The notes: a model not told the origin generated them from the letters alone. A stretch of DNA of 64,000 nucleotides from JAVHYG01 sp040390025 (GCA_040390025.1 JAZJZD010000008.1:1-64000); one strand, 5' to 3'; counted from the stretch's first letter, positions 16,459 through 26,045 are shown. Program-made: numbers and translations.

Positions 16459-19047
16459 TTACTTACCATTAGGCATTAAGGCATTAACCTCTTTTGAGAC
16501 AGTTTGATAATCAACCATTTTATCAAAATTTAAGTAGCGGTATAAATCATCAGCCATTGTATTTATAAACTGTATTTTTTCCTTATATTGTTCCATGCTG
16601 GGAAGGTAACCTAAACTCGCTGTTATTGCAGAAAGTTCCGCAGAAGCTAAATAAACATCCGCACCTTTCCCCATACGATTAGGAAAATTTCGAGTCGATG
16701 TCGAAACAACTGTTGCGCCATCTTGTACTCTTGCTTGGTTACCCATACATAAAGAACATCCAGGCATCTCTGTGCGAGCGCCTACGGCACCGTAAATCGC
16801 ATAATAGCCTTCTTGCATCAATTGGTGGGCATCCATTTTTGTAGGGGGCGCTATCCAGAGTATGCTTGGTAAATGACTACCCATAACGTTTTTTAATAAG
16901 CTTCCTGCCGCACGATAATGACCTATGTTAGTCATACAAGATCCTATAAAAACCTCATCCACTTTGGTATTAGCCACTTCAGATAAAGGTTTAATATTAT
17001 CGGGATCATTAGGGCATGCTAATAAAGGTTCTTTAATTTGATTAAGATCAATTTGGATAATCTGTGCGTACTCAGCATCTGCATCTGGCTCTAATAAATC
17101 AGGATTAGCTAACCAATTTTGCATGGCGTCGATGCGACGCTGCAAACTACGTGCATCTTGATAACCATTAGCTATCATCCATTTCAATAAAGAAATATTA
17201 GAATTTAGATACTCAATAACAGGTTCTTTGTTTAAACGTACCGTACAGCCATTTGCTGAACGCTCAGCAGAGGCATCAGCAAATTCAAAAGCTTGCTCAA
17301 TTTTAAGATCAGGTAATCCTTCAATTTCTAATATACGTCCCGAAAATATATTTTTTTTATTTTTACTATCGAGTGTTAGTAATCCTTGTTGTAGGGCAAC
17401 GTAAGGAATAGCATTGACTAAATCGCGTAATGTAATCCCAGGCTGTATCTGTCCCGTGAATTTCACTAATACCGATTCTGGCATGGTTAAAGGCATTACA
17501 CCCATGGCTGCCGCAAAAGCTACTACACCTGAACCGCCAGGAAAACTAATACCAATCGGAAAACGTGTATGTGAATCGCCTCCTGTTCCAACAGTATCCG
17601 GAAGAAGCATTCGATTGAGCCAAGAATGGATAATTCCATCCCCAGGCCGTAAAACAATACCACCACGGGAAGCAAAAAAGTCAGGAAGGGTATGTTGTGT
17701 TTCTATATCGACTGGCTTTGGATAAGCGGCAGTATGACAAAAACTTTGCATTACTAAGTCTGCTGAAAACCCTAAACAAGCTAGCTCTTTAAGCTCATCC
17801 CTTGTCATAGGACCTGTAGTATCTTGCGAGCCCACCGCAGATATTTTGGGTTCGCAATATACACCAGGGCGCATACCTGGCAAACCACAGGCCTTACCTA
17901 CCATTTTCTGAGCTAAGGTAAATCCTTTTGCCGTTTCTTGAATAATTTCGGGCCGATGAAAAGTACTAGAAAAAGGATATTTCATCGCTTCACAAACTTT
18001 ATCTGTCAAAGACCGTCCAATAATTAAAGGGATTCGACCTCCGGCACGTACCGCATCAAGCAACGATAAATTAGGTTCGAATTGCACCAATTCTTGATCC
18101 TCTTCGTCGGTTATACGACCTTCATAAGGATAAATATGAATAATATCTCCGGTATTTAATCGACTAACATCCACTTCAATTGGAAAAGCGCCTGCGTCTT
18201 CGGCTGTCGTACGAAAAATTGGAGCAATCTTCCCGCCTAAAATAATACTGCCTCGATTTTTATTAGGGACGAATGGAATCGGTTCGCCAATATGCCATAA
18301 CAAGGAATTAATAGCTGATTTACGGGATGAACCCGTACCAACAACATCACCCACAAAAGCAACGGGATAACCCTTCGTTTTCAAGCCAGCAATCGTAGCT
18401 AAAGCATCTGGCATACGGTTACAAAACATCGCTAAACTATGCAGAGGAATATCTGGCCGGCTCCAAGCTTCGGTAGCAGGAGATAAATCATCCGTATTAA
18501 TTTCACCTGAAACCTTAAATACCGATACCGTTATTTTAGATGGGACTTCTGGCTTAGAGGTAAACCATTTAGCCTGCGCCCAAGATTGTATAACACGTTC
18601 GGCAAAGCTATTTCTTTCTTTTGCTTTTGCAATCACGTCATGATACGCATCAAACATCAATAAGGTATGCGCAAGTTGATGAGTGGCTATCTCTGCCAGG
18701 TGCTCATGATCGAGCAGTTCAATGAGAATAGGGACATTATAACCGCCCAGCATAGTTCCCAGTAATTCAACGGCCTGCTGAGGTTTAATAAAGGGGGATT
18801 GGACTTCGCCTTTTGCTAGCGCAGCAAGGAAAGCTGCTTTAACATAAGCTGCGGGATCGACGCCCGGGGTTATGCATTGACTCAATAAATCTACTAAGAA
18901 AGACCCCTGAATACCTACTGGAGGGCTTTTAAGAAGTTCAACCAATTCTACTGCCTGTTCAGCATTTAAAGGCAGTGGGGGTATAGCATCGTTTGCACGT
19001 AGCTGCACATGCTGCTCATAGGTCTTTAAAAATTGAGTTGTATGCAC
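16459..19047 (-). CDS. acnB: Aconitate hydratase B
   Basis: AcnB interconverts citrate and isocitrate in the TCA cycle. The 862-residue protein (family ~865) has the N-terminal HEAT-like domain (1–160), the swivel domain (GEINTDDLSPATEAWSRPDIPLH), and the catalytic domain. The three [4Fe-4S] Cys ligands lie in GSCMTNIGHYRAAG and GCSLCMGNQARV. The start is GTG, with GGGGG 5 nt upstream. It diverges from yggS with ~90 nt between. The apo-enzyme binds mRNA in E. coli; whether this holds here is unknown. Confidence 0.97.
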   Translation of the reverse strand: MHTTQFLKTYEQHVQLRANDAIPPLPLNAEQAVELVELLKSPPVGIQGSFLVDLLSQCITPGVDPAAYVKAAFLAALAKGEVQSPFIKPQQAVELLGTMLGGYNVPILIELLDHEHLAEIATHQLAHTLLMFDAYHDVIAKAKERNSFAERVIQSWAQAKWFTSKPEVPSKITVSVFKVSGEINTDDLSPATEAWSRPDIPLHSLAMFCNRMPDALATIAGLKTKGYPVAFVGDVVGTGSSRKSAINSLLWHIGEPIPFVPNKNRGSIILGGKIAPIFRTTAEDAGAFPIEVDVSRLNTGDIIHIYPYEGRITDEEDQELVQFEPNLSLLDAVRAGGRIPLIIGRSLTDKVCEAMKYPFSSTFHRPEIIQETAKGFTLAQKMVGKACGLPGMRPGVYCEPKISAVGSQDTTGPMTRDELKELACLGFSADLVMQSFCHTAAYPKPVDIETQHTLPDFFASRGGIVLRPGDGIIHSWLNRMLLPDTVGTGGDSHTRFPIGISFPGGSGVVAFAAAMGVMPLTMPESVLVKFTGQIQPGITLRDLVNAIPYVALQQGLLTLDSKNKKNIFSGRILEIEGLPDLKIEQAFEFADASAERSANGCTVRLNKEPVIEYLNSNISLLKWMIANGYQDARSLQRRIDAMQNWLANPDLLEPDADAEYAQIIQIDLNQIKEPLLACPNDPDNIKPLSEVANTKVDEVFIGSCMTNIGHYRAAGSLLKNVMGSHLPSILWIAPPTKMDAHQLMQEGYYAIYGAVGARTEMPGCSLCMGNQARVQDGATVVSTSTRNFPNRMGKGADVYLASAELSAITASLGYLPSMEQYKEKIQFINTMADDLYRYLNFDKMVDYQTVSKEVNALMPNGK

Positions 19048-19136
19048 GATAACCCCCGCTTATTCTTTTAAATAAGGCGGATTATACTCCCTTGAAATAC
19101 TATTAGTAAGCTATAAACTGGACAAAAGTCTTAATT

Positions 19137-19829
19137 ATGACAATCCTAATCGCTAAGCGCCTCTCGCTGCTAAAAAGCAAAATAATCGAAACAGAGCATC
19201 ATTTTCACCGTAAGCCCAACTCCGTCAGCTTAATAGCAATGAGTAAATCTCAAAGCACCGAAGCAATTAAAGCAGCAATTGAAGCGGGACAATTGGTTTT
19301 CGGCGAAAGTTATGTCCAAGAAAGCTTAGAGAAGATCCGCAAATTAAAAAATTACAAATTAGAATGGCATTTTGTCGGTAAAATTCAGAGTAATAAAACT
19401 AAACCTATTGCTGAAAACTTTGCATGGGTACATAGTCTTTCTGAAATAAAAATAGCCGAGCGTTTAAGCGCTGCCAGAAAATCAGCGAATTTATCACCCT
19501 TAAATACCTGTATCCAAATTAATCTTGATAAAGAAGATAATAAAATGGGTATTTATTTAACTGATCTGGTTTCTTTTGCACAAGCAATAAAGAAATTCAC
19601 GCATCTAAAATTACGCGGCTTAATGGCTATTACAAAAGTAAAATATGACTTTTCAGCCCAACGTGAAAGCTTCAAACGATTACGATTTGCTTTACAAGAA
19701 CTCCAACAATTTGATTTTAAACTAGACACCCTATCAATGGGCATGTCAAATGATTATGAAGCCGCTATTGCTGAAGGTGCAACCCATATTCGAATTGGTA
19801 CGGCTATTTTTGGAAAAAGAAAATCTTAA
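19137..19829 (+). CDS. yggS: YggS family PLP-binding protein (PLP homeostasis)
   Basis: A 230-residue, single-domain TIM-barrel protein that holds pyridoxal phosphate on a Lys and buffers free PLP; it has no known catalytic turnover. Family motifs: SLIAMSKSQS (PLP Lys), FGESYVQE, WHFVGKIQSNK, SMGMSNDYEAAIAEGATHIRIGTAIFG (phosphate binding). Length is normal. It diverges from acnB and converges with glyS, only 5 nt between stops. The usual neighbours (proC, pilT) are absent. Confidence 0.93.
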   Translation: MTILIAKRLSLLKSKIIETEHHFHRKPNSVSLIAMSKSQSTEAIKAAIEAGQLVFGESYVQESLEKIRKLKNYKLEWHFVGKIQSNKTKPIAENFAWVHSLSEIKIAERLSAARKSANLSPLNTCIQINLDKEDNKMGIYLTDLVSFAQAIKKFTHLKLRGLMAITKVKYDFSAQRESFKRLRFALQELQQFDFKLDTLSMGMSNDYEAAIAEGATHIRIGTAIFGKRKS

Positions 19830-19834
19830 AATAA

Positions 19835-21211
19835 CTACTTAAAATAATCTTTTACATAGCCCTCTAAGCGAGTTAAATTAATTCGAGTTTGTTGCATGGA
19901 ATCTCGATCACGTACAGTGACTGTATCATGTTGTGCTGTCTTATCACTTTGACCAATCGTATCAAAATCTACAGTCATGCAAAGTGGTGTGCCAATTTCA
20001 TCATGGCGCCGGTAGCTTTTACCAATATTTCCCGTATCTTCATAAGCAATACGCCCTAGACCTAAAGTTTGGATTAACTTTTTAATAGCTTTTGCTTTTT
20101 CTACAATGGCGGAATTATTTTTTTTTAGCGGAATAATAGCGAGTTTAACTGGTGAAAGCTGAGGTTTTATTTTTAATACAATACGCTTGTTATCATTATC
20201 TAATTTTTCTTCTTCGTAGGCATCCGTCAAAATAGCTAATACACCCCTATCTAAACCTGCAGATGGCTCTATAACATAAGGTATAAGGTGCTGCCCGGGT
20301 TGATCTTGAACACTTAATTTGGCTGTACTATCTTTATTAACCGCTACTTGTGCAGTTATTTTTAATTCAGCTTGCCCTTGCGTATGAGACCCTAAATCAT
20401 AATCAGTTCTATTAGAAATACCCTCTAACTCTTCAAAACCATGAGGAAATTCATACAATATATCCTCCGTTGCTTTTGCATAATGTGCCAACTCATCTTT
20501 CGATTGCTTAAGTAATTTCAAACGCTGCGAGGACAAACCTTGCTCTTTCCACCACGATAGGCGTTGATCTACCCAGTATTTATGCCATTTCTCATCTTCG
20601 CCTGGTTTAACAAAAAATTCGATTTCCATTTGTTCAAATTCTCGTACCCGAAAAATAAAATTTCGTGGTGTTATTTCATTACGAAATGCCTTACCTATTT
20701 GTGCGATACCAAAGGGTAATTTAGGAGACATAGAATCCATTATATTTTTAAAATTAGTAAATATTCCTTGCGCCGTTTCAGGACGAAGGTAAGCATACGA
20801 ATCCTTATCTTCTACCGGACCCATCGTTGTTTTAAACATCATGTTGAAAGCTCTTGGCGCGGTAAGGTCCTTTGAACCACAGTTTTCACATTTTCCATCG
20901 ACAAGGTGATCTAAGCGCCAGCGCTTTTTACAAGCACGACAATCAACCATCAAGTCCGCAAACGTACTTTCATGGCCTGAATAATAAAATATTTTTTTCT
21001 GAGTTAAAATTGCTGAATCTAAACCAAAAATGTCGTTGCGTTCGTAGACATTAGATTTCCACCAAGCCGCTTTTAAGTTATTTTTTAACTCTACACCCAA
21101 GGGACCATAATCGTAGACGCCCTGCAGGCCGCCATAGATTTCTGCGCTAGGGAAAATAAACCCTCTACGCTTACATACTGAAACTATTTCTTCTAGATTT
21201 TTTGCCGCCAT
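19835..21211 (-). CDS. glyS: Glycyl-tRNA synthetase, single-chain alpha2 type
   Basis: About 458 residues of a class II synthetase charging tRNA-Gly. It carries the catalytic fold and anticodon-binding domain on one chain: MAAKNLEEIVSVCKRRGFIF start, YDYGPLGVELKNNL, a zinc site CRACKKRW…CENCGSK, motif 2 RPETAQGIFTNFKN, motif 3 GLDRGVLAIL, and the C-terminal anticodon domain (PVKLAIIPL). I chose the ATG at 21211, preceded by GGAAG; the frame could reach 21262. This is the dimeric (eukaryote/Gram-positive-like) enzyme, not the alpha2beta2 glyQ/glyS pair usual in gammaproteobacteria. Confidence 0.95.
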   Translation of the reverse strand: MAAKNLEEIVSVCKRRGFIFPSAEIYGGLQGVYDYGPLGVELKNNLKAAWWKSNVYERNDIFGLDSAILTQKKIFYYSGHESTFADLMVDCRACKKRWRLDHLVDGKCENCGSKDLTAPRAFNMMFKTTMGPVEDKDSYAYLRPETAQGIFTNFKNIMDSMSPKLPFGIAQIGKAFRNEITPRNFIFRVREFEQMEIEFFVKPGEDEKWHKYWVDQRLSWWKEQGLSSQRLKLLKQSKDELAHYAKATEDILYEFPHGFEELEGISNRTDYDLGSHTQGQAELKITAQVAVNKDSTAKLSVQDQPGQHLIPYVIEPSAGLDRGVLAILTDAYEEEKLDNDNKRIVLKIKPQLSPVKLAIIPLKKNNSAIVEKAKAIKKLIQTLGLGRIAYEDTGNIGKSYRRHDEIGTPLCMTVDFDTIGQSDKTAQHDTVTVRDRDSMQQTRINLTRLEGYVKDYFK

Positions 21212-21385
21212 AGTTAACTTCCGAAGTAATATGCCTATTGTACCTAAATTGCGAACTAGCAATGTTAAGTAATTTATCCGTCAAAGGAATTTTTTAAGGT
21301 GAAGCCTCTGACTAGCATTTTAAAATTTTTATCAAGTGATTACTATATAAATCCGAGCCAACTCATCTGCTTAGCTAGGATTTAT

Positions 21386-21407
21386 AACAGGTTTCAGCAA
21401 ACCTGTT
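21386..21407. terminator. Hairpin downstream of the 959-residue gene
   Basis: A perfect 9-bp stem, AACAGGTTT / AAACCTGTT, around a 4-nt loop, ~58 nt beyond the stop of the coiled-coil gene read leftward. There is no clear T tract, so a terminator role is likely but not certain. Confidence 0.45.
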
Positions 21408-21464
21408 AAGTGTTATCTTATATAAAGTAAAAAAACACTAACTCTCTGCATCCTAATTTGAGCT

Positions 21465-24344
21465 TCAGGGATTATTAATTATTACATTTTCTTCCTCTAA
21501 CGCTGAGTCATTAGTTATTGGTGTAGCTGATAATTGAAAGAACTCGACTGGCTGTCCTATCGGAATAGCAGAAATTACTGTAACAGGAACTACTGTAACC
21601 GGAATAACCGAAATTAGAGGAAGAACCATATGATAATTAATAGCTATTTCATAATTGGGGGAACTGTATTCTTGACCAGCAATAAAGCTATCTTGAAAGT
21701 TTTTATTTATTTGTTCTAATTCACAATATTTTTTATCAAGCAATTCTTGCAACGCCGCATTTTCTTTTTCTATAGCCTCCATATCTCCAGCTTTTGAAAA
21801 AAAAGCATTATCTAATAATAGTTTATTTTCTCTGAGCCTAGCTTCAAGTCTTTGTGTTTGTGAAAATAAACCCTCTTGATTAACTTCATTTTCTGAGAGA
21901 AAGCCTTTTTGCATAAGCTCAACACTAACCGTTTCAGGAATAAGCTCTTTTTTAAAATAATATAATAGTTTATTAAATGTATATTTCTCGAAATTTACTT
22001 GATAAAATTCCCTAGCTGCAGCTCCATAAATTTTTAGCAGAGGAATTAAACTATCAATAAGCCTATCTAACCTTTCTAACTCTCTTTTCTCCTTGTATAA
22101 CCTAGCTTTTATATAATAATTTTCTATTAAATTTAAACTTTCCTTTTTTTCTAATAAGCTTATGCCTATTTCTTTAACCTTTTCTTTATATGCATTTAAT
22201 TTTTCTATATAAATATGAGCTAATCTGCCTCTACCTTGGCTAAAAGTTATTTTAGATACGAGATGAACAACCGCTAACGTTGAAAAAAAATGTTCTTTTA
22301 TATCCGTTATAGCCTCATCATATTTTTCAGACAATAAGCTAATGGGCAAAACCTCTAATCTTTGATCTTTAACATCGATTGGTGCTGCTTTAAACAAAAA
22401 AGTAGTTGGGGCACGAGCAGAGTTAACTTTAGACTGAGTTGAGTTAACCTTAGACTTTGTTTTCTTTTTTAATTTTTCTTCAGGAGTAAAACCACCCTTG
22501 TATTTTTTGTCTAACTGACTACTTAATTTTTCTATAGCGTCTATATTAAAAAACAGATTGTTTAGCTGCGTTATTTGTTCTACAGATAAAGGAAAAATTC
22601 GATTATATTCTCTTAATGCCAGTTCATAATAATAAAATTTACTAATTAATTTTTTTTTCTCGCTACTGAATTTTTCTAATTCCCGCCTTATTTTATCAGT
22701 CATTTTTTCTTTTTGGACTAAACTATTCCAAAGGTCCGAATGCTTAATACTCAAGCTATTAATATCATTATATATTTTATTTAGTTTTTGTATTATGTCA
22801 TTTATAGCTTGCTTTACGTTTTCTAAAATAGCTTTAATTCCATCAATTTCTTGATACAGCAAGCTAGTTTTTTTCTCACCAAAATTTTTATGCTCTTTTA
22901 CTTTATTCTCTATTTCTACGAAGGCATTAGAAATATTATCAATTATAAAAGGTTTTGCTTCCAGATTAATCAATTTATAAATAGCTTTTAATTCTGGGCT
23001 TAACTTTCCAAATTCTGCTTTAAATTGTTGTATGGATTTATTTTTGTTTTCGGGATTAATAGTCAATTCATTAATAAATTTTATTGATTTTTGCAAAGAT
23101 GCAGAAAATTTATTAAGAAACATACGAAACTCTCTAAATTCTTTTTCTTTTTTTTCCGCTACTTTTTTGCCCTCTCTTTCATTTTTTCTTTCTAATTCTA
23201 ATTGTTCATTTCTAGCTTTCTTTTCGGATCCCTCACGCTGTACGGCTAGCTTCTTTTCTGTTTCACATTTAATTCTTTCATTTTCCTCATCTTCACACTC
23301 CTCTAATAATTGCTGCGGTTTCAATTTATTTTTTTTTCGCAATGAATCTAATAGCTCTGCAGAAAAAAATTCGCGTAACGGGTGGTTCTTATCCGTAAAA
23401 CTCGCAATTTGTTCTTTAATCGCGCGCGACAGTAAAAACGTTTCTTCTTTTAGTTCTTTAGCTTTAACATCCGCTTCATCTAGAAATAAAAGCTGGATAA
23501 ATTGATCAAATTCCTTCTTAAACAAAGAAAAATGGGTTAGCTTACGCTCTTTTATAAATGCATTGTCCGCTTTAATCGCCTTAGTTATTTCTTCCTTTAA
23601 ACTGCTACTCCAAGCTTCGATATCTGGACTGATTATAGTTTCTTCCCAAAACCCTTTACTTTGTCTAATCAAAAGTTGGTAATTTGGAATATATACTATC
23701 AAAGCATGCATTTTCTCTTTAAATTCTTGTTTATATTCTAAGAAAAAACTTTTTGCTTCGAAGGAATTAAGGAGAAAAAATAAGTTTTCGATAAAAACAT
23801 TAGTTAAATATTTTCTATAAACTATATAAAATTGCAGCGCTCCTGATAAACAAGCAAGTCTAATAGTGAAATTGATATTTTTTTCAACTAATAACTTTCT
23901 TAAAAAGGAAAAATAAGAAGATAAATGACCCGTTTGATTATACGAAACAATATTATTTTTTTCTAAAATAAAGTAAAAATTAGCATTAAGCGCGGGAGTA
24001 TAAGGAAAACAAAGTGCTGCTAATTGGGTTATTTTAAGTAATTCAGACTTTTCGGTAATTTTTTTTTGGTACTTGGAAAAAGCTGTTGCCCCTGCATCTG
24101 CTAAATAGTAAAAATAAGCGCCTGGCCCTGGATAAACAGGTAGCTTTTTTTCTCCATATCCAACTACCTTAATACACCAATCAGCAACGGCACCCTTTAT
24201 AAGATATGATAACCTTACAAAAAACTCCTCAGTTTTAGTAAATTTAGGTATAGCCTTTTTTAAGTCGCCTATAGCGCCTTTAGTGTCTTTTTTTACTTTC
24301 TTAGAAACGCGCTGTTTACCATTTTTTTCTCTAGTATTCGGCAT
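21465..24344 (-). CDS. Large lysine-rich coiled-coil protein, unknown function (effector-like)
   Basis: A 959-residue protein I do not recognise. It has a very basic N-terminus (KKVKKDTKGAIGDLKK), a mostly helical region with aromatic-rich patches (~80–220), a strongly charged coiled coil (~370–430, ERKNEREGKKVAEKKEKEF), further helices with a repeated SKVNS (~660–675), and a Pro/Val/Ile-rich tail (PLISVIPVTVVPVTVISAIPIG) ending …ALEEENVIINNP. No signal peptide is seen. Long coiled coils and an acidic stretch near the C-terminus (E-block-like) are common in Dot/Icm effectors of Legionellales, so translocation is a hypothesis. The gene is alone, AT-rich, and ends with a hairpin. Confidence 0.7.
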   Translation of the reverse strand: MPNTREKNGKQRVSKKVKKDTKGAIGDLKKAIPKFTKTEEFFVRLSYLIKGAVADWCIKVVGYGEKKLPVYPGPGAYFYYLADAGATAFSKYQKKITEKSELLKITQLAALCFPYTPALNANFYFILEKNNIVSYNQTGHLSSYFSFLRKLLVEKNINFTIRLACLSGALQFYIVYRKYLTNVFIENLFFLLNSFEAKSFFLEYKQEFKEKMHALIVYIPNYQLLIRQSKGFWEETIISPDIEAWSSSLKEEITKAIKADNAFIKERKLTHFSLFKKEFDQFIQLLFLDEADVKAKELKEETFLLSRAIKEQIASFTDKNHPLREFFSAELLDSLRKKNKLKPQQLLEECEDEENERIKCETEKKLAVQREGSEKKARNEQLELERKNEREGKKVAEKKEKEFREFRMFLNKFSASLQKSIKFINELTINPENKNKSIQQFKAEFGKLSPELKAIYKLINLEAKPFIIDNISNAFVEIENKVKEHKNFGEKKTSLLYQEIDGIKAILENVKQAINDIIQKLNKIYNDINSLSIKHSDLWNSLVQKEKMTDKIRRELEKFSSEKKKLISKFYYYELALREYNRIFPLSVEQITQLNNLFFNIDAIEKLSSQLDKKYKGGFTPEEKLKKKTKSKVNSTQSKVNSARAPTTFLFKAAPIDVKDQRLEVLPISLLSEKYDEAITDIKEHFFSTLAVVHLVSKITFSQGRGRLAHIYIEKLNAYKEKVKEIGISLLEKKESLNLIENYYIKARLYKEKRELERLDRLIDSLIPLLKIYGAAAREFYQVNFEKYTFNKLLYYFKKELIPETVSVELMQKGFLSENEVNQEGLFSQTQRLEARLRENKLLLDNAFFSKAGDMEAIEKENAALQELLDKKYCELEQINKNFQDSFIAGQEYSSPNYEIAINYHMVLPLISVIPVTVVPVTVISAIPIGQPVEFFQLSATPITNDSALEEENVIINNP

Positions 24345-24474
24345 AATGTTTCACCGTTGCCATAATAATTAATTTGTTATTATTTAAAAATTCCTTATAA
24401 ATAAAATGCACAAAAAGTTTCTACTAGTGTAAAATAAACGTTTATTTATGACAAATTAAGTCTATTTTGACATT

Positions 24475-25221
24475 ATGTTATCTATTATAAATATTTCAGC
24501 GTATCGTTTTATCCGGCTATCTGATAGTTTCCTTTTAGAACTAAAAAGCAAACTCAAAAAAGAAACACAGATCTTAGGCTTAAAAGGAACAATTTTATTA
24601 AGTGAAGAAGGTATTAATCTGTTTCTTGCGGGCTCCAAAAAGGCGATTAGCTGTTTTAAAGACTTATTAAGTAACTTTCCTTCTTTTAAAAATATTGTCT
24701 TTAAAGAAAGTCTTTCAGATTCTCAGCCTTTTAAAAAAATGCTAATAAAAATAAAAAAAGAAATTATTCCATTTGGTATTGAGACTATTCGTCCTGAAAT
24801 TCGCCCAGCCCCTTCTATAACACCTGAAATACTACAACAGTGGATCAAAAAACTACCCGATCTTATCTTATTAGATACCCGAAACAGCTTTGAAGTCGCT
24901 TTAGGAAGCTTTGAAAATGCCCTACATCTCGATATAAAACATTTTAGAAATTTTCCAAAAGCCATACAAAAACTACCTGAGAAAAGTAAAAAGGTGCCTG
25001 TGGTTACTTTTTGTACTGGCGGTATTCGTTGTGAAAAAGCTGCCGCGTTCCTTTTGCAGGAAGGTTTTAACCAAGTCTATCAATTGGAAGGGGGAATACT
25101 TAATTATTTTGAAAAATGCGGAGGGGACCATTATAAAGGTCTTTGTTTTGTTTTTGATGGAAGAAAAGCTCTAACTCCCTTCCTTGAAGTTTTTGATAAA
25201 AATGGCGCAGCTCCACTCTAG
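24475..25221 (+). CDS. trhO: tRNA uridine(34) hydroxylase TrhO (rhodanese domain)
   Basis: TrhO (YceA) makes 5-hydroxyuridine at tRNA wobble position 34 with O2. The 248-residue protein has an N-terminal acylphosphatase-like domain (GLKGTILLSEEGINLFLAG) and a rhodanese domain with LLDTRNSFEV and the active-site loop FCTGGIRCEKAA (Cys180). The tail YFEKCGGDHYKGLCFVFDGR also fits the family but is shorter at the C-terminus than E. coli YceA. The gene diverges from the 959-residue protein. Confidence 0.92.
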   Translation: MLSIINISAYRFIRLSDSFLLELKSKLKKETQILGLKGTILLSEEGINLFLAGSKKAISCFKDLLSNFPSFKNIVFKESLSDSQPFKKMLIKIKKEIIPFGIETIRPEIRPAPSITPEILQQWIKKLPDLILLDTRNSFEVALGSFENALHLDIKHFRNFPKAIQKLPEKSKKVPVVTFCTGGIRCEKAAAFLLQEGFNQVYQLEGGILNYFEKCGGDHYKGLCFVFDGRKALTPFLEVFDKNGAAPL

Positions 25222-25317
25222 ACATTAATTAATTAATTTTTAATAAAATTTGCATTTTTTAAAAAAACTTGTTTTTATATATTTTCTAATAATTTAAAGC
25301 CCTGATAGAACTCATTT

Positions 25318-25533
25318 ATGAAGAAGTTATTATTTGTACTTATAGTTCCCTTTTTACTGACCGCTTGTGGCCCACCATTAGTCTTTGGCATACCTCAGGA
25401 ACAATGGAATCAGCTCACCCAGCAACAGCGTAGCCAAGTTATTGCAGGATATAATCAACAAAAGACGGCTGAAGCACAGGTTGCCCCTTTCACAGCTGCA
25501 GCAAATGCTCTTTGGATGAGAAACAATTACTAA
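25318..25533 (+). CDS. Small lipoprotein, unknown function
   Basis: Seventy-one residues with a clear lipoprotein signal: MKKLLFVLIVPFLLTAC, the lipobox Leu-Thr-Ala-Cys placing the lipidated Cys at 17. The mature part is Gln-rich (PQEQWNQLTQQQRSQVIAGYNQQK), a pattern of small entericidin-like or cell-envelope lipoproteins. No function can be assigned. It converges with the SMR gene across a spacer that contains a parS palindrome. Confidence 0.75.
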   Translation: MKKLLFVLIVPFLLTACGPPLVFGIPQEQWNQLTQQQRSQVIAGYNQQKTAEAQVAPFTAAANALWMRNNY

Positions 25534-25591
25534 TATAGGTAAATAGATATTTTAGCCGTCTTTTGTAGCTTTAAAGACCTTTTTGCACCCT

Positions 25592-25623
25592 TAACTTAAT
25601 GTTTCACGTGAAACATTAAGTTA
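25592..25623. promoter_or_regulatory. parS centromere site within a 32-bp perfect palindrome
   Basis: TGTTTCACGTGAAACA at 25600–25615 is identical to the bacterial chromosomal parS consensus bound by ParB. It sits in the centre of a perfect 32-bp palindrome (25592–25623). It lies between two convergent genes, about 4 kb from dnaA, which is where parS sites normally occur. parA/parB are not in the window. Confidence 0.88.
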
Positions 25624-25724
25624 TTCCCTAAACCTTTAAATACTGGAATAGATTTCCTTAAAGGCCCTAATTAGGATTCCAGCTAACAAATATTGATTTA
25701 TATAAATTATTTTCTATAGAACTT

Positions 25725-26045
25725 TTACTTTGAAACTAATTTTAAACCAAATATAGAACCAACTAATAAAATTAAAAAAAATATCCTTAAATAGCTTACT
25801 GGATCTTTAAAAAAAATCATGCCAATTAAAGCGGTTCCAAAAGCCCCAATTCCTGTCCAAACCGCATAAGCCGTCCCTAGCGGAATTTGAATAACTGCTT
25901 TATTTAAAAATAAAAAACTCAAACTAGCAAAAAATAAAAACCCCATCATATATTTTACTTGCGTGAACCCTTCAGATAGCTTCATACAGGTTGTAAAGCC
26001 TATCTCAAATAACCCTGCTAAACTTAAAATAAACCAAGCATTCAT
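25725..26045 (-). CDS. Small multidrug resistance (SMR) exporter, SugE/Gdx-like
   Basis: A 106-residue, four-helix membrane protein that functions as an antiparallel dimer. E14 in GLFEIGFTTCMKLSEGF is the conserved proton/substrate Glu. The block PLGTAYAVWTGIGAFGTALIGMIFF is nearly that of SugE, now known as the guanidinium exporter Gdx, rather than of EmrE. I found no guanidine-riboswitch motif upstream, so the substrate stays open. It follows recF on the minus strand, the position where gyrB is often found in other bacteria. Confidence 0.88.
   Translation of the reverse strand: MNAWFILSLAGLFEIGFTTCMKLSEGFTQVKYMMGFLFFASLSFLFLNKAVIQIPLGTAYAVWTGIGAFGTALIGMIFFKDPVSYLRIFFLILLVGSIFGLKLVSK

Noticed and set aside
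17414..17725. 103-codon open frame on the plus strand inside acnB
   Set aside because: It is antisense to the catalytic core of a strongly conserved gene and has no ribosome site or recognisable protein.
23032..23505. 157-codon plus-strand frame inside the 959-residue gene
   Set aside because: The Ser/Phe/Leu-rich translation is what a reversed Lys/Glu coiled-coil gives; it is a shadow.
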